DNA from: Halobacillus massiliensis
Lineage (GTDB): Bacteria; Bacillota; Bacilli; Bacillales; Halobacillaceae
Length of the DNA stretch: 64,000 bases
Reading direction: 5' to 3'
Assembly: GCF_900166625.1 (NCBI RefSeq)
Contig: NZ_LT800499.1
Coordinates: 3,367,676-3,431,675 of the forward strand
In this document: positions 25,910 through 33,844 of the stretch, piece after piece
Layout of the letters: the number at the start of each line of letters is the position of its first letter
How positions within the stretch are numbered: position 1 is the stretch's first letter
The notes under the pieces: model-generated
Told to the model about the DNA's origin: nothing
What the model saw: the letters and a program-made list of their open reading frames with translations, nothing else
Database searches by the model: none
Made by a program: the position numbers and the translations under genes

Positions 25910-26851
25910 CTATTCATAACTTATTCTTGGATCAATAAATGCATAAACAATATCTACTATTAGATTCACTAACACAAACAGGGTAGCTACAAGTAATACA
26001 GTACCTTGAACGACAGGGAAGTCTCTCGCTGCGATCGCATCTATCATTAACCTGCCGACTCCATTTATTGCAAATACCTGTTCAGTTATAATAGTTCCTC
26101 CTAATAGGAATCCAAAATTCATACCTATTACCGTAATTACAGGGATCATGGCATTTCTAAGAGCATGAACCCAAACCACCACTCTATTTTTTACTCCCTT
26201 AGCTTTTGCAGTGCGAATATAATCGGCCCGAATAACCTCCAGCATCGCTGAACGACTCATCCGTGCAATCATAGCTGCCGAAGCTGTCCCTAAAGTAATA
26301 GCTGGTAGGATTAATTGTCTCATCCCTTCTAAAGTCCAAAAAGGAGCACTTAAACCGCCAACTGGAAGCCACTGTAATTCAACTGAAAATAAAAGAATTA
26401 ACATTGTACCTAGCCAGAAGTTCGGGATAGAAACACCGAGTAACGCTACAGTTGTACTTGAAACATCAAACCATGAGTTTTGTCTAATAGCGGAAATGAT
26501 TCCAGCAGGAACACCAATTATTACAGCAACAAACATACTTGCAATTGCTAAATTAAGAGTTTGGGGAAATCGTTCTATAATAGCCCCTGAAACCTCTTGG
26601 TTGTTTTGAAAGGAATAGCCCAGGTCTCCTTGTACAACACCTAATATGTAATCAAAATATTGTACTAGAACTGGTTTATTTAAACCCAGTTCCTCTCGAA
26701 TTGCTGCAAGATCAGATTCTGTAGCGGTTGGTCCTCCAATAATTGTTGCTGGATTTCCAGGAGCCATATGCATACTCATAAATACAAGAAATGAAATACC
26801 AATTAACAGTAAGACCAATTGAAACAACCTATTAATAATTAAACTGAACAA
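25910..26851 (-). CDS. Peptide ABC transporter permease (OppB/DppB-like)
   Basis: A 313-residue permease with six helices, and the first gene of the operon. The N-terminal LIGISFLVFMSMHMAPGNPA matches DppB/OppB, the EAA loop is YIRTAKAKGVKNRVVVWVHALRNAMIPV, and the terminal region DIVYAFIDPRISY is typical. It begins at TTG 26851 with AAGGAGG placed 9 nt upstream; no ATG is better placed. The divergent Lrp-type regulator, 288 nt away, is the likely controller. Confidence 0.92.
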   Translation of the reverse strand: MFSLIINRLFQLVLLLIGISFLVFMSMHMAPGNPATIIGGPTATESDLAAIREELGLNKPVLVQYFDYILGVVQGDLGYSFQNNQEVSGAIIERFPQTLNLAIASMFVAVIIGVPAGIISAIRQNSWFDVSSTTVALLGVSIPNFWLGTMLILLFSVELQWLPVGGLSAPFWTLEGMRQLILPAITLGTASAAMIARMSRSAMLEVIRADYIRTAKAKGVKNRVVVWVHALRNAMIPVITVIGMNFGFLLGGTIITEQVFAINGVGRLMIDAIAARDFPVVQGTVLLVATLFVLVNLIVDIVYAFIDPRISYE

Positions 26852-26889
26852 TTAGTTCTCCCTCCTTATTGAAATATTAGAAAGTACCG

Positions 26890-26974
26890 TTTAACGTTAA
26901 ATATGTAAAACCCTCATAAAACTCACGAAAGTTAACCAATATCTATTTTTTGATTAACAAACGGTTATATTGGT
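26890..26974. promoter_or_regulatory. Palindromes in the ABC transporter / Lrp divergent control region
   Basis: A perfect 12-bp palindrome TTTAACGTTAAA (26890-26901) and an inverted repeat ACCAATAT (26935-26942) / ATATTGGT (26967-26974) lie in a very AT-rich 288-nt gap between the divergent operon and regulator genes. Lrp/AsnC proteins bind AT-rich imperfect palindromes in phased arrays, so these are candidate operators. No other gene is visible in the gap. Confidence 0.4.
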
Positions 26975-27119
26975 GAAGATTATAATGTAATTTTCAAAAA
27001 ATTAAAACCCTTTTTATGAATAAATTTGGATTTTTTTAGTTTTTCTTGTATATTTATGCTTTTTGACTTTAGATTTGACACTATCTCTTAAAAACATTAA
27101 AACTTAAGGGGAGACATAA

Positions 27120-27167
27120 ATGAACCAAATTCAGGGTGGGTGCTTATGGAGGAAAAAAAGAACTTAA
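27120..27167 (+). other. Short upstream reading frame overlapping the Lrp regulator start
   Basis: ATG 27120 follows AAGGGGAG at 5 nt spacing, the best ribosome site in the region. It reads 15 codons (MNQIQGGCLWRKKRT) to TAA 27165-27167, passing over the regulator start in another frame. It could couple translation, or reflect a one-base indel at the true start of the regulator. Confidence 0.4.
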
Positions 27168-27613
27168 AGATTGATGATACAGATAAAAAAATCCTCGAGC
27201 TTTTAATCGAGGATGGAAGACTGTCATATGCGGATATTGGCAAGAAACTGGAATTATCACGTGTGGCCGTGCGCTCCCGAGTTAATCAGCTTACTGAGCT
27301 AGGAGTCATTGAAAAATTTACTGCAGTGATTAACAGCGAGAAGGTAGGGAAGGAAGTCTCTGCTTTCTTTGAAGTAGATTGTGAGCCCCGTTCTCTCGTG
27401 GAAGTGGCAGAAAATCTGGCGAACAATCCTTATGTAGCAAGCTGCTACCAAATGACCGGTCCGAGCACTCTGCATATGCACGTGCTGGTCAGTGATTTTA
27501 CAGAACTTGAGTCGTTTGTAAACAAAGAGCTTTATGCTCTTGAAGGGATAACGAGAGTAGAGAGTCATATTTTATTAAGGAGGTTTAAGAGCCGAAGTGG
27601 GTTAAAATTATAA
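27146..27613 (+). CDS. Lrp/AsnC family transcriptional regulator (YwrC-like)
   Basis: A 155-residue regulator with an N-terminal winged helix-turn-helix (about 10-60: DTDKKILELLIEDGRLSYADIGKKLELS) and a C-terminal RAM ligand-binding domain (about 75-150). Such proteins form octamers and respond to amino acids or peptides. It is divergent from the peptide transporter-gamma-glutamyltransferase-CHR block; B. subtilis ywrC occupies the same neighbourhood. The start is uncertain: ATG 27146 has only GGGTGGG upstream, GTG 27140 is in frame, and a 15-codon reading frame with a far better ribosome site begins at 27120 in another frame and overlaps it. Confidence 0.9.
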   Translation: MEEKKNLKIDDTDKKILELLIEDGRLSYADIGKKLELSRVAVRSRVNQLTELGVIEKFTAVINSEKVGKEVSAFFEVDCEPRSLVEVAENLANNPYVASCYQMTGPSTLHMHVLVSDFTELESFVNKELYALEGITRVESHILLRRFKSRSGLKL

Positions 27614-27655
27614 GAGGACAAATTCTCCTAGTTTAGGAGAACTTGTCCTCTTATA
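27610..27655. terminator. Large hairpin between the convergent Lrp and Nudix genes
   Basis: Outer arms ATAAGAGGACAA / TTGTCCTCTTAT and inner arms TCTCCTA / TAGGAGA form one long, nearly continuous stem. There is no clean T run on either side, but its place between two convergent stops suggests a bidirectional terminator. Confidence 0.65.
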
Positions 27656-27669
27656 ATTCCTCTCGTTTT

Positions 27670-28131
27670 CTATCTGTTAGAAAACTTTGCAACGTATTCT
27701 TTTATTATTTTTCTATGACTGGCGACCATTTTCTCAGGCAGTATATGTGGTGATGTAAAGGCACAGCTGAACGCTTCCTCCTGGTTTGGTCGCAGCTCCC
27801 CCTGGTAATCAGCCGTGTAATAGGCAGCTGTTACTGAATAATATTGATCTCCGTTTGGAGCGACTGTATAATAATCTTCTCCAGAGAACACATCGATCAG
27901 TTTTAATTTTTCTATTTTTAAATGGGTTTCCTCGTAAACTTCTCTTTCAGCCGTCTCTTCCATTGATTCTCCGAGCTCCATAAGACCTCCAGGCAGCCCC
28001 CATACTCTCTTTGGAGAGGTGCGCTCCTGCAGAAGAATTTCTCCCTTTTCATTTACGATAATTGCGACTGCTCCCGGTAATATGAGCGGCCGTTTTCCGA
28101 CTAATGCTCTAAGCTCTTCAACGTAACCCAA
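27670..28131 (-). CDS. Nudix hydrolase
   Basis: A 153-residue hydrolase of nucleoside diphosphates linked to a second moiety. The Nudix box GLMELGESMEETAEREVYEETHLKI (about residues 46-70) matches GX5EX7REUXEEXGU with all catalytic glutamates. It belongs to the MutT/ADP-ribose pyrophosphatase-like group; the substrate cannot be read. It starts at TTG 28131 behind AAAGGTAG. It lies 26 nt after an acetyltransferase gene on the same strand, so the two may be cotranscribed. Confidence 0.9.
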   Translation of the reverse strand: MGYVEELRALVGKRPLILPGAVAIIVNEKGEILLQERTSPKRVWGLPGGLMELGESMEETAEREVYEETHLKIEKLKLIDVFSGEDYYTVAPNGDQYYSVTAAYYTADYQGELRPNQEEAFSCAFTSPHILPEKMVASHRKIIKEYVAKFSNR

Positions 28132-28157
28132 AGAATCTACCTTTCTGTAAAAACCTT

Positions 28158-28589
28158 TTAAAGAGATTTCTTTAGTGTATAAAAATTGGTACCCGGTGTA
28201 AAGTCTTCTATCTTGCCAACAACTTTATAACCATTCGTTTTATAAAAATTCATGGTCTCCTGTTCGAATGTAGTCAGCATTGAATAGTCGGCTCCTCTTT
28301 TTCTTGCCATTCTTTCCACTTTTTTTACTAATTCTCTTTCAATTCCCTGGTCTTTAAACTCTTCATAGACCCAGCAATGATTGATTTCCAGCCAGTTCCA
28401 ATAAAGTTCACTGGAAATTCCGCCGAGCCATTGCTGTTTTTCATTGGTGACGAACATGTTGATCGGCTGTGCAGCATCTTTGTTTTTCACTTGAAAATAT
28501 GTACGCTCCTTGTACTCTGAGACTCTCTCCTTCAAGAAGCTTCTCATTTCTTCACTATTTTCCATGTCCACAGAAACCTTGTAATCCAC
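28158..28589 (-). CDS. GNAT family N-acetyltransferase
   Basis: A 143-residue acetyltransferase-like protein. The acetyl-CoA region KDQGIERELVKKVERMARKRGADYSMLTTFEQETMNFYKTNGYKVVG shows the GNAT helix, strand 5 and the NFYKTNGY ending, but the R/QxxGxG loop is weak (DQGIER), so affinity for acetyl-CoA may differ. Translation from GTG 28589 follows GAGGTG at 11 nt; ATG 28565 is an alternative start. Function unknown. It precedes the Nudix gene. Confidence 0.78.
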   Translation of the reverse strand: MDYKVSVDMENSEEMRSFLKERVSEYKERTYFQVKNKDAAQPINMFVTNEKQQWLGGISSELYWNWLEINHCWVYEEFKDQGIERELVKKVERMARKRGADYSMLTTFEQETMNFYKTNGYKVVGKIEDFTPGTNFYTLKKSL

Positions 28590-28822
28590 TTTTATTTGTC
28601 ACCTCAATTTTTTAAAATTCGCCGAGAATTAGGGCATGTTGACAAAATAAATCACAAAAAACATCTTAGCATAAAGACAATAGAAAATGAACAACTATTC
28701 ATCGACATTTTTTTCACAAGTATACCCACTATTCTTGATTTCACAGGGGGTGTAACCTCCAGGATAAGACATGCTTCCTACATAGATTTTGCAAAAAAAG
28801 ATCGAAACTCCTATTTATACTT

Positions 28823-29104
28823 TTAAAGGATCCTAATTATGAACACAATCAGAATAATAAAAGGCAGAATAAAAGTGATAGCATTAATCATTTGAAGAAT
28901 ACTTAGGCCGCGGCTGACTTGGCATCTTCTTCTCTGCTGGGCACGGATGTATAGAAATGATAGAAAGGACAAAAATGGAACGATAAATCCGAGTCCTCCC
29001 TGATTAACTTGTTTAATTCCACTAATTTCAATGAGAAGTAGAGATAATAGAAAAATATTTACTGCAAAAATTAGAAGCGGAAATGCATAGCAACGGAATT
29101 TCAT
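28823..29104 (-). CDS. Small three-helix membrane protein of unknown function
   Basis: A 93-residue protein with helices near residues 6-26, 37-53 and 70-92 and a basic RAQQRRRCQVSRG loop, which by the positive-inside rule faces the cytoplasm. AAGGAGAGAG precedes ATG 29104. I do not recognise a family. It stands alone on the minus strand. Confidence 0.65.
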   Translation of the reverse strand: MKFRCYAFPLLIFAVNIFLLSLLLIEISGIKQVNQGGLGFIVPFLSFLSFLYIRAQQRRRCQVSRGLSILQMINAITFILPFIILIVFIIRIL

Positions 29105-29199
29105 AGTCTCTCTCCTTATCTGTGGTGCACACTCATAAATGCCCTAGATTTTTTACTGTACCACAGGTTAAGAGAAAAATACGATTACGATTTTTTTAC

Positions 29200-29233
29200 A
29201 AAAAATAAGACCAGCTTCCCAGCTGGTCTTATC
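29200..29233 (-). terminator. Terminator overlapping the stop of the 89-residue membrane protein
   Basis: Minus-strand stem ATAAGACCAGCT/AGCTGGTCTTAT with a 4-nt loop, followed by TTTTT. Confidence 0.88.
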
Positions 29234-29498
29234 GGTTCTCCTGATATCTCGAAAGCCTTCGTTCATTCAGCCACCATGTTAGTGAACCAAAAATAAATCC
29301 GCCCACCACTCCAATAATTAACTTTTCCAAAAGAATCGGACCGGTAACTCCTTCTCCGAAAAATACGTCCATTAAAGAAGAGAAGAGGATAAATACAGAC
29401 CCATACCCGAGAACTCCATAATACAAAATATACTTAAACTGCCCCATCGACCGCGTTTTCTTCCATCTTTCATTTACTAGTTTTTGTCTTTCATTCAT
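29229..29498 (-). CDS. Small two-helix membrane protein of unknown function
   Basis: An 89-residue protein with a basic N-terminus (MNERQKLVNERWKKTRSMGQ), helices near 24-46 and 57-77, and a basic end (NERRLSRYQENR). Both termini should face the cytoplasm. A CGGAGGT ribosome site precedes ATG 29498 and the gene has its own terminator. No family recognised. Confidence 0.65.
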   Translation of the reverse strand: MNERQKLVNERWKKTRSMGQFKYILYYGVLGYGSVFILFSSLMDVFFGEGVTGPILLEKLIIGVVGGFIFGSLTWWLNERRLSRYQENR

Positions 29499-29657
29499 GA
29501 TTTATTACCTCCGACTTTTCATCTATTTATTGGATGACAACATAAATAAAATTTAAGTTATTTATTTTCATATTTTTCTATAAATTATCTATTTCTTTGT
29601 TCTGAAAATAAAGTATAATCTGAAATTAACTCTATTAAAATTAAGGAGGTTTTTCAA

Positions 29658-30620
29658 ATGAAAACCTTAGATGCCATCAGCGGCTTCGTAGGACGAACTT
29701 TTGCTTTCTGGGTCGTTTTTTTTGCCGCATTATCACTAATCACTCCGGGGACATTCACCTGGATTGAACCTTACATTACACCATTGTTAGGGATCATTAT
29801 GTTTGGAATGGGTCTGACGCTTTCTAAGAAAGACTTCCAGGAAGTGTTTCGAAGACCTAAAGATGTGGCTGTTGGGGTAATGGCCCAATTCATTTTAATG
29901 CCGGTTGTAGCCTTTCTTCTCGTAACCATCCTGCCCGTATCAACAGAGGTAGCCGTAGGTGTCATTCTTGTAGGCTGCTGCCCAGGCGGAACTGCTTCCA
30001 ATGTGATTACATACCTATCAAAAGGTGATACAGCCCTATCGGTTGCCATAACCTCTGTATCTACTTTGCTGGCTCCTATATTGACACCTGCACTGATGTA
30101 CTTATTTGCCAGCCAGTGGCTCCCTGTATCTGCTGGAGATATGTTTATTTCTATAGTTAATGTTGTTCTTTTCCCAATTATCCTAGGGTTAGTTGTTCGT
30201 ACCCTGCTTGGAAATAAAGTTAAAGCAGGTGTTAAGTCTGTACCCCTGATCTCAGTCATTGCCATCGTCGCGATTGTAGCTGCCGTAATCGGTATAAATC
30301 AGGAACAAATTTTACAGACAGGCCCATTAATCTTTGCTATTGTCGCTCTTCATAATATCTTTGGTTATATTGCCGGTTATAGTCTGGCTAAATTGTTTAA
30401 GATGCCTGCTGCTAAGAAGAGAGCAGTTGCAATTGAGGTGGGCATGCAGAATTCCGGACTTGGTGCTTCTTTGGCCTCTGTTCACTTCAGTCCGCTCTCC
30501 GCCGTGCCGAGTGCCATCTTCAGCGTGTGGCATAACATCTCTGGACCAATTTTAGCAACGATATTTCGAAAACAGCAGGAGAAAGAAAAGGTAACTCAAG
30601 ATGTTCAGAACGCTTCATAA
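29658..30620 (+). CDS. Bile acid:sodium symporter family (BASS) transporter
   Basis: A 320-residue membrane protein with about 10 helices of the BASS/SBF fold. The sodium-site crossover helices appear as VGCCPGGTASNVITYLSKGDTALSVAITSVSTLLAPILTP (residues ~106-145) and EVGMQNSGLGASLA (~260-273). Bacterial members such as B. subtilis YocS import organic anions, for example pantoate or bile-acid-like compounds, with Na+; a sodium-coupled carrier suits a halophile. AAGGAGG precedes the ATG. It is convergent with the GltP-type gene, sharing a bidirectional terminator. Confidence 0.92.
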   Translation: MKTLDAISGFVGRTFAFWVVFFAALSLITPGTFTWIEPYITPLLGIIMFGMGLTLSKKDFQEVFRRPKDVAVGVMAQFILMPVVAFLLVTILPVSTEVAVGVILVGCCPGGTASNVITYLSKGDTALSVAITSVSTLLAPILTPALMYLFASQWLPVSAGDMFISIVNVVLFPIILGLVVRTLLGNKVKAGVKSVPLISVIAIVAIVAAVIGINQEQILQTGPLIFAIVALHNIFGYIAGYSLAKLFKMPAAKKRAVAIEVGMQNSGLGASLASVHFSPLSAVPSAIFSVWHNISGPILATIFRKQQEKEKVTQDVQNAS

Positions 30621-30623
30621 ATA

Positions 30624-30653
30624 AAAACCCGCTTGTAGCAAGCGGGTTTTTTA
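30624..30653. terminator. Bidirectional terminator between the BASS and dicarboxylate symporter genes
   Basis: Stem AAACCCGCTTG/CAAGCGGGTTT with a short loop, T run on the plus strand and A run before it, so it works in both directions. Confidence 0.9.
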
Positions 30654-30657
30654 TATT

Positions 30658-31899
30658 TTACACAGATTGTTCTTTTAATTCTTCGCTTTCACGATATTTT
30701 TCTTCAGACCTGTCAATTGCTAAAGCACAGGCTGCATCTCCCGTGATGTTAACAGCGGTTCGAAGCATATCGAGCACCCTGTCAATACCAAGAATCAGAG
30801 CAATTCCTTCAACTGGAAGAGATACTTGGTTTAGGACCATGGCGAGCATGATTAGTCCTACACCTGGTACTCCGGCTGTTCCAATACTAGCAAGGACTGC
30901 TGTTAATACTACCATGACGAGCTGGCCAAAGGATAGATCTGTAGCATAGACTTGAGCAATGAAAAGGGTTGCGACACCCTGCATGATGGCTGTACCATCC
31001 ATGTTAATCGTTGCACCCAGCGGCTGAACAAAGCTGCTTACAGGTTTGGATACCTTAAGTTCCTCTTGTGCTGTTTTCATAGAAATAGGCAGTACAGCAC
31101 TACTGCTTGATGTACTGAATGCTAATGTCATAGCAGGAGAGAATTTCTTAAAGAAGTGAAGCGGATTCATCTTACCTAAGAAATAAATGACGGATCCATA
31201 GAATAAGGAACCGTGGATCGCTAAACCGGCAATAACTATAATCATATAAGCACCCATGGCTTTGACGCCATCTAACCCCATTTCACCTACAGCAGAAGCC
31301 AGTAGACCAAATGCCCCGTAAGGAGCAAAGCGCATAATTAAGTTAACAAGCCACATCAGAACTTCGTTAACCTGCTCCAACAGTTTAAATAAACCTTCTG
31401 TCTTCTTGCCAAGCATGGCTAAAGCGAGGCCAATGAAAATTGCAAAGGCAATGATTTGCAGCATATTTTCTTCTGCCATCGCCTGAAGAGGATTTGCTGG
31501 AATAATGTTTGTAAAGGTCTCTACTACCCCAGGAGATGACTCTTCCTGCTGATAATCGGCTCCTGAAGGATCAATATTCGTATTTCCCGGTTCAAATATA
31601 CCGGCAAGTAATAAAGCAATTGTAATCGCTACCGTTGTAGAGATAAGGAAAAATCCAATTGTTTTACCGCCAAGTCTACCAAGTTTTTTAGGATCGCCTA
31701 GTGAAGCAGTTCCTAAACTGATAGAAACAAATACAATGGGTACCACGAGCATTTTAATAAGGTTTAAGAAAATCGTTCCCAGTGGACCAAATAAGTAACT
31801 GTCAAGTGGAGTAAATAAATCAGGGGCTGTTAAGTTTAAGATGAGTCCTACAACTAAACCTAAGACCAGACCAATAAGTATCTTTATCGTTAAGTTCAT
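30658..31899 (-). CDS. Dicarboxylate/amino acid:cation symporter (DAACS, GltP/DctA-like)
   Basis: A 413-residue elevator-type symporter. The serine-rich hairpin TLAFSTSSSSAVLP (near residue 256), the sodium-binding NMDGTA motif in ATINMDGTAIMQG (near 295), and the final IDRVLDMLRTAVNITGDAACA (near 370) are intact. It imports glutamate, aspartate or C4-dicarboxylates with Na+ or H+. The terminal Asp and Arg residues resemble the glutamate/aspartate (GltP, GltT) group more than DctA. Glutamate uptake would feed both proline synthesis and the glutamate pool that halophilic bacilli use as osmolyte. TAAGGAGG precedes the ATG. Confidence 0.93.
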   Translation of the reverse strand: MNLTIKILIGLVLGLVVGLILNLTAPDLFTPLDSYLFGPLGTIFLNLIKMLVVPIVFVSISLGTASLGDPKKLGRLGGKTIGFFLISTTVAITIALLLAGIFEPGNTNIDPSGADYQQEESSPGVVETFTNIIPANPLQAMAEENMLQIIAFAIFIGLALAMLGKKTEGLFKLLEQVNEVLMWLVNLIMRFAPYGAFGLLASAVGEMGLDGVKAMGAYMIIVIAGLAIHGSLFYGSVIYFLGKMNPLHFFKKFSPAMTLAFSTSSSSAVLPISMKTAQEELKVSKPVSSFVQPLGATINMDGTAIMQGVATLFIAQVYATDLSFGQLVMVVLTAVLASIGTAGVPGVGLIMLAMVLNQVSLPVEGIALILGIDRVLDMLRTAVNITGDAACALAIDRSEEKYRESEELKEQSV

Positions 31900-32198
31900 T
31901 CAGTTGCCTCCTTAAGTCTTTTTAGTTCTTCGTTAACCCTATATATGTTACTATACAGAGGGATATGTGTCTGAATATTCAGCCGAATTAATTTCTTCTA
32001 GCGCTATAAAATTTTAAGGGTGCTTTATAAAATTATCAAACTAAAGAATAAAAGAACATAGGATATTAAACCTATATTATATCCATTTTATTACTAATTG
32101 ACCTTTTCATATTATAAAATGAGACAATTGTATTTTAATAATGGAATATATTTCGTTTATGTTAAATCTTCCTGTTACTAAAGAAAGGGTGCAAACAA
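31900..32198. other. AT-rich intergenic region between divergent genes
   Basis: About 300 nt separate the symporter and the DinB-like gene. I see the two ribosome sites, scattered TATA-like stretches and GAATATTC, but no gene, riboswitch or clear operator. Confidence 0.4.
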
Positions 32199-32681
32199 AT
32201 GTATGGAATTGAAGAAAAACGCGGGGAGCTTCTATCCTTTATTGACGGTCTTACAAATGAAAAAGCTGTTCAGAAGCCTGCCCCTGATAAATGGTCGATA
32301 TTCGAAGTACTAGAACATCTTTATTTAATTGAGAAATCAGTGACTTCTCAAATTAACCGTACGATTGAAAAAACAGAACCACATACAGTTAAAGAGAAAC
32401 CTATCGAACGAACGGTCAACAGAGAATACAAAGTTGAGGCTCCCGAAGCTCTACAGCCGAAAGGTCAATTCAGCGACTTAAGCGAAGCTAGGGCCTCTCT
32501 TAAGGAAAGCCGTGAAGCACTCCAAACACTTATAACGAATAAAGATAGAGAGACGTTAGAAAAATATTCGTTTCCTCATCCTGCTTTCAGTAATTTGAAT
32601 ACAGCTCAATGGATTGAGTTTATAGGATGGCATGAACTAAGACACTTAGAGCAAATAAAAGAAATTTCAAGATCGGTATAA
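32199..32681 (+). CDS. DinB family protein (DinB_2, putative metal-dependent hydrolase or thiol transferase)
   Basis: A 160-residue four-helix protein. The three metal-binding histidines of the DinB/YfiT fold are visible: LEHLY (near residue 46) and the HELRHLEQ pair near the C-terminus (about 147 and 151). Family members bind Zn or Ni; some are bacillithiol S-transferases (BstA, B. subtilis YfiT). No signal peptide. It starts at ATG 32199 after AAAGGGTG. The specific reaction is not identifiable. Confidence 0.85.
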   Translation: MYGIEEKRGELLSFIDGLTNEKAVQKPAPDKWSIFEVLEHLYLIEKSVTSQINRTIEKTEPHTVKEKPIERTVNREYKVEAPEALQPKGQFSDLSEARASLKESREALQTLITNKDRETLEKYSFPHPAFSNLNTAQWIEFIGWHELRHLEQIKEISRSV

Positions 32682-32690
32682 CTTACTTAA

Positions 32691-32725
32691 GAGGCAGCCT
32701 TTCCAAATAAAGACTGCCTCTATAT
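32691..32725. terminator. Hairpin between the convergent DinB-like and HepT-like genes
   Basis: Arms GAGGCAG.CTTT and AAAG.CTGCCTC with an ATAAA-type loop; it overlaps the HepT-like stop. The T run is weak (TATATTTT). Confidence 0.6.
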
Positions 32726-33130
32726 TTTGTATTCCAATATTTGTTTTCCAAAAGATGATAGTTCTCCTAAGTCCTTTTCAATCATTCGTTTTAGCTCATT
32801 TAAGTTAATACGCTTTGCATCTTCTGCTGCCATAAATCTGAACTTTTCCAGATTTTTAACATTATCTTTCATAGACTGGTCAATAACACCCTTCCGATAC
32901 AATAAATCAAATGATTCCTCGTAAGTCTGAGGAAGACCAAAGTGATACTCGGCAATTGTGTGAATCGCCAGGTCAGCAGCAGCTTTGCAGGCCCGTTGAA
33001 TATTTAAAACGATGGAATCCTGTTTAGTCACATCAAGCAGATGATTAGGCTCTTGCTCATAAACTTCATAAACTCTATGAATGCTTCGTTCCATAGAATT
33101 TATCGTACAAATAATTAAGTCATCAATCAT
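32720..33130 (-). CDS. HepT-like protein (DUF86) with degenerate RNase motif
   Basis: A 136-residue all-helical protein of the HepT/DUF86 family, the toxin half of HepT-MntA modules. The family's Rx4HxY ribonuclease motif aligns with KFRFMAAEDAKRIN: Arg98 is kept, but the His is Glu103 and the Tyr is Ala105. The rest of the fold (ACKAAADLAIHTIAEYHFGLPQTYEESFDLL) is normal. I conclude that toxicity by RNase action is unlikely. It overlaps its partner gene by 8 nt, as usual for this pair. Either the module is decaying or the protein kept only a structural or binding role. Confidence 0.82.
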   Translation of the reverse strand: MIDDLIICTINSMERSIHRVYEVYEQEPNHLLDVTKQDSIVLNIQRACKAAADLAIHTIAEYHFGLPQTYEESFDLLYRKGVIDQSMKDNVKNLEKFRFMAAEDAKRINLNELKRMIEKDLGELSSFGKQILEYKI

Positions 33131-33552
33131 AAAAACTCCTTCTTTCCTTAAACCTAACCATATCGCTTATAGAACCCTCTTCACTATTTTTATGAGCATA
33201 TTTGCTGCATACGTTCATTTGTAAGCTTCTTCGCAAATTCTCATTCTTTGAGAAAATAACGGTTCCGTTGAAAAAAATGTGGGTCTGAAGAACAAGAGAT
33301 GCATTTTTCAAATCAATTAAGTTTACCTCTATATTAAATAATTTAGATAATTGTTGAGTCATTAAAAATAGATAGTTAGATGATTGCTCTTGCTCACTCC
33401 AGAAGGCTAAATCGATATCACACTCCCCCTGTTCTGACCCATGAGAATAAGAACCAAACAAAATAATAAACGATGGATTTACTTTCTGCTGCAGATACTC
33501 ACTTAAAAATCCAGGTATTGTATTCCCAAGCCTTTCAACTCCCCTTTCTCAT
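33123..33552 (-). pseudogene. MntA-like nucleotidyltransferase antitoxin, start apparently lost by a one-base frameshift
   Basis: The open frame carries the intact minimal nucleotidyltransferase motif GSYSHGSEQGECDIDL (GS-x10-DxD), which in MntA AMPylates HepT. The recognisable protein extends upstream of the first standard start (TTG 33461) through about 29 further codons (RLGNTIPGFLSEYLQQKVNPSFIIL), with no ATG, GTG or TTG start in frame there. An ATG at 33552 lies in another frame; removing one base in the AAAGGGG tract (33541-33547) joins it to the gene. Ribosome-site support for 33552 is weak. If TTG 33461 is used, the protein lacks its first helix. Confidence 0.6.
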
Positions 33553-33571
33553 GGCGAAAAACGGATTTCCC

Positions 33572-33605
33572 TAAAGAAAAGAGCTGACATCCCGTCAGCT
33601 CTTTC
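33572..33605 (-). terminator. Hairpin upstream of the MNT-HepT pair
   Basis: Stem AAGAGCTGAC/GTCAGCTCTT with a 5-nt loop and a minus-strand TTTTCTTT tail. It separates the HepT-MntA remnant from the C45 hydrolase transcript; the roughly 240 nt up to 33844 show no gene. Confidence 0.65.
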
Positions 33606-33844
33606 CCACTACCAGCATCTTACTCATGTATTCTTCATACCAAACGATTGAGTTTGCTTATATTTTCTTTGTTCCTCAATTTACATAACTGTAAACTCAT
33701 TTTCCATAAAAAAGAAAATTAAACCTGCAAAATAATGAGTCGGTAATCTATCTGCCGCTGTACCCGGCTTTTACGGCGACTCTATCTCTGGAATACATTC
33801 CAATCGTTCTGTTCTAGAGCACCAAATTTCTTTTATTACTAATT

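Noticed and set aside
28596-28826. 76-codon plus-strand frame between an acetyltransferase and a small membrane protein
   Set aside because: No ribosome site or recognisable motif; the region is AT-rich spacer.
29771-30265. 164-codon minus-strand frame
   Set aside because: Antisense shadow of the BASS transporter, caused by codon bias of membrane-protein genes.
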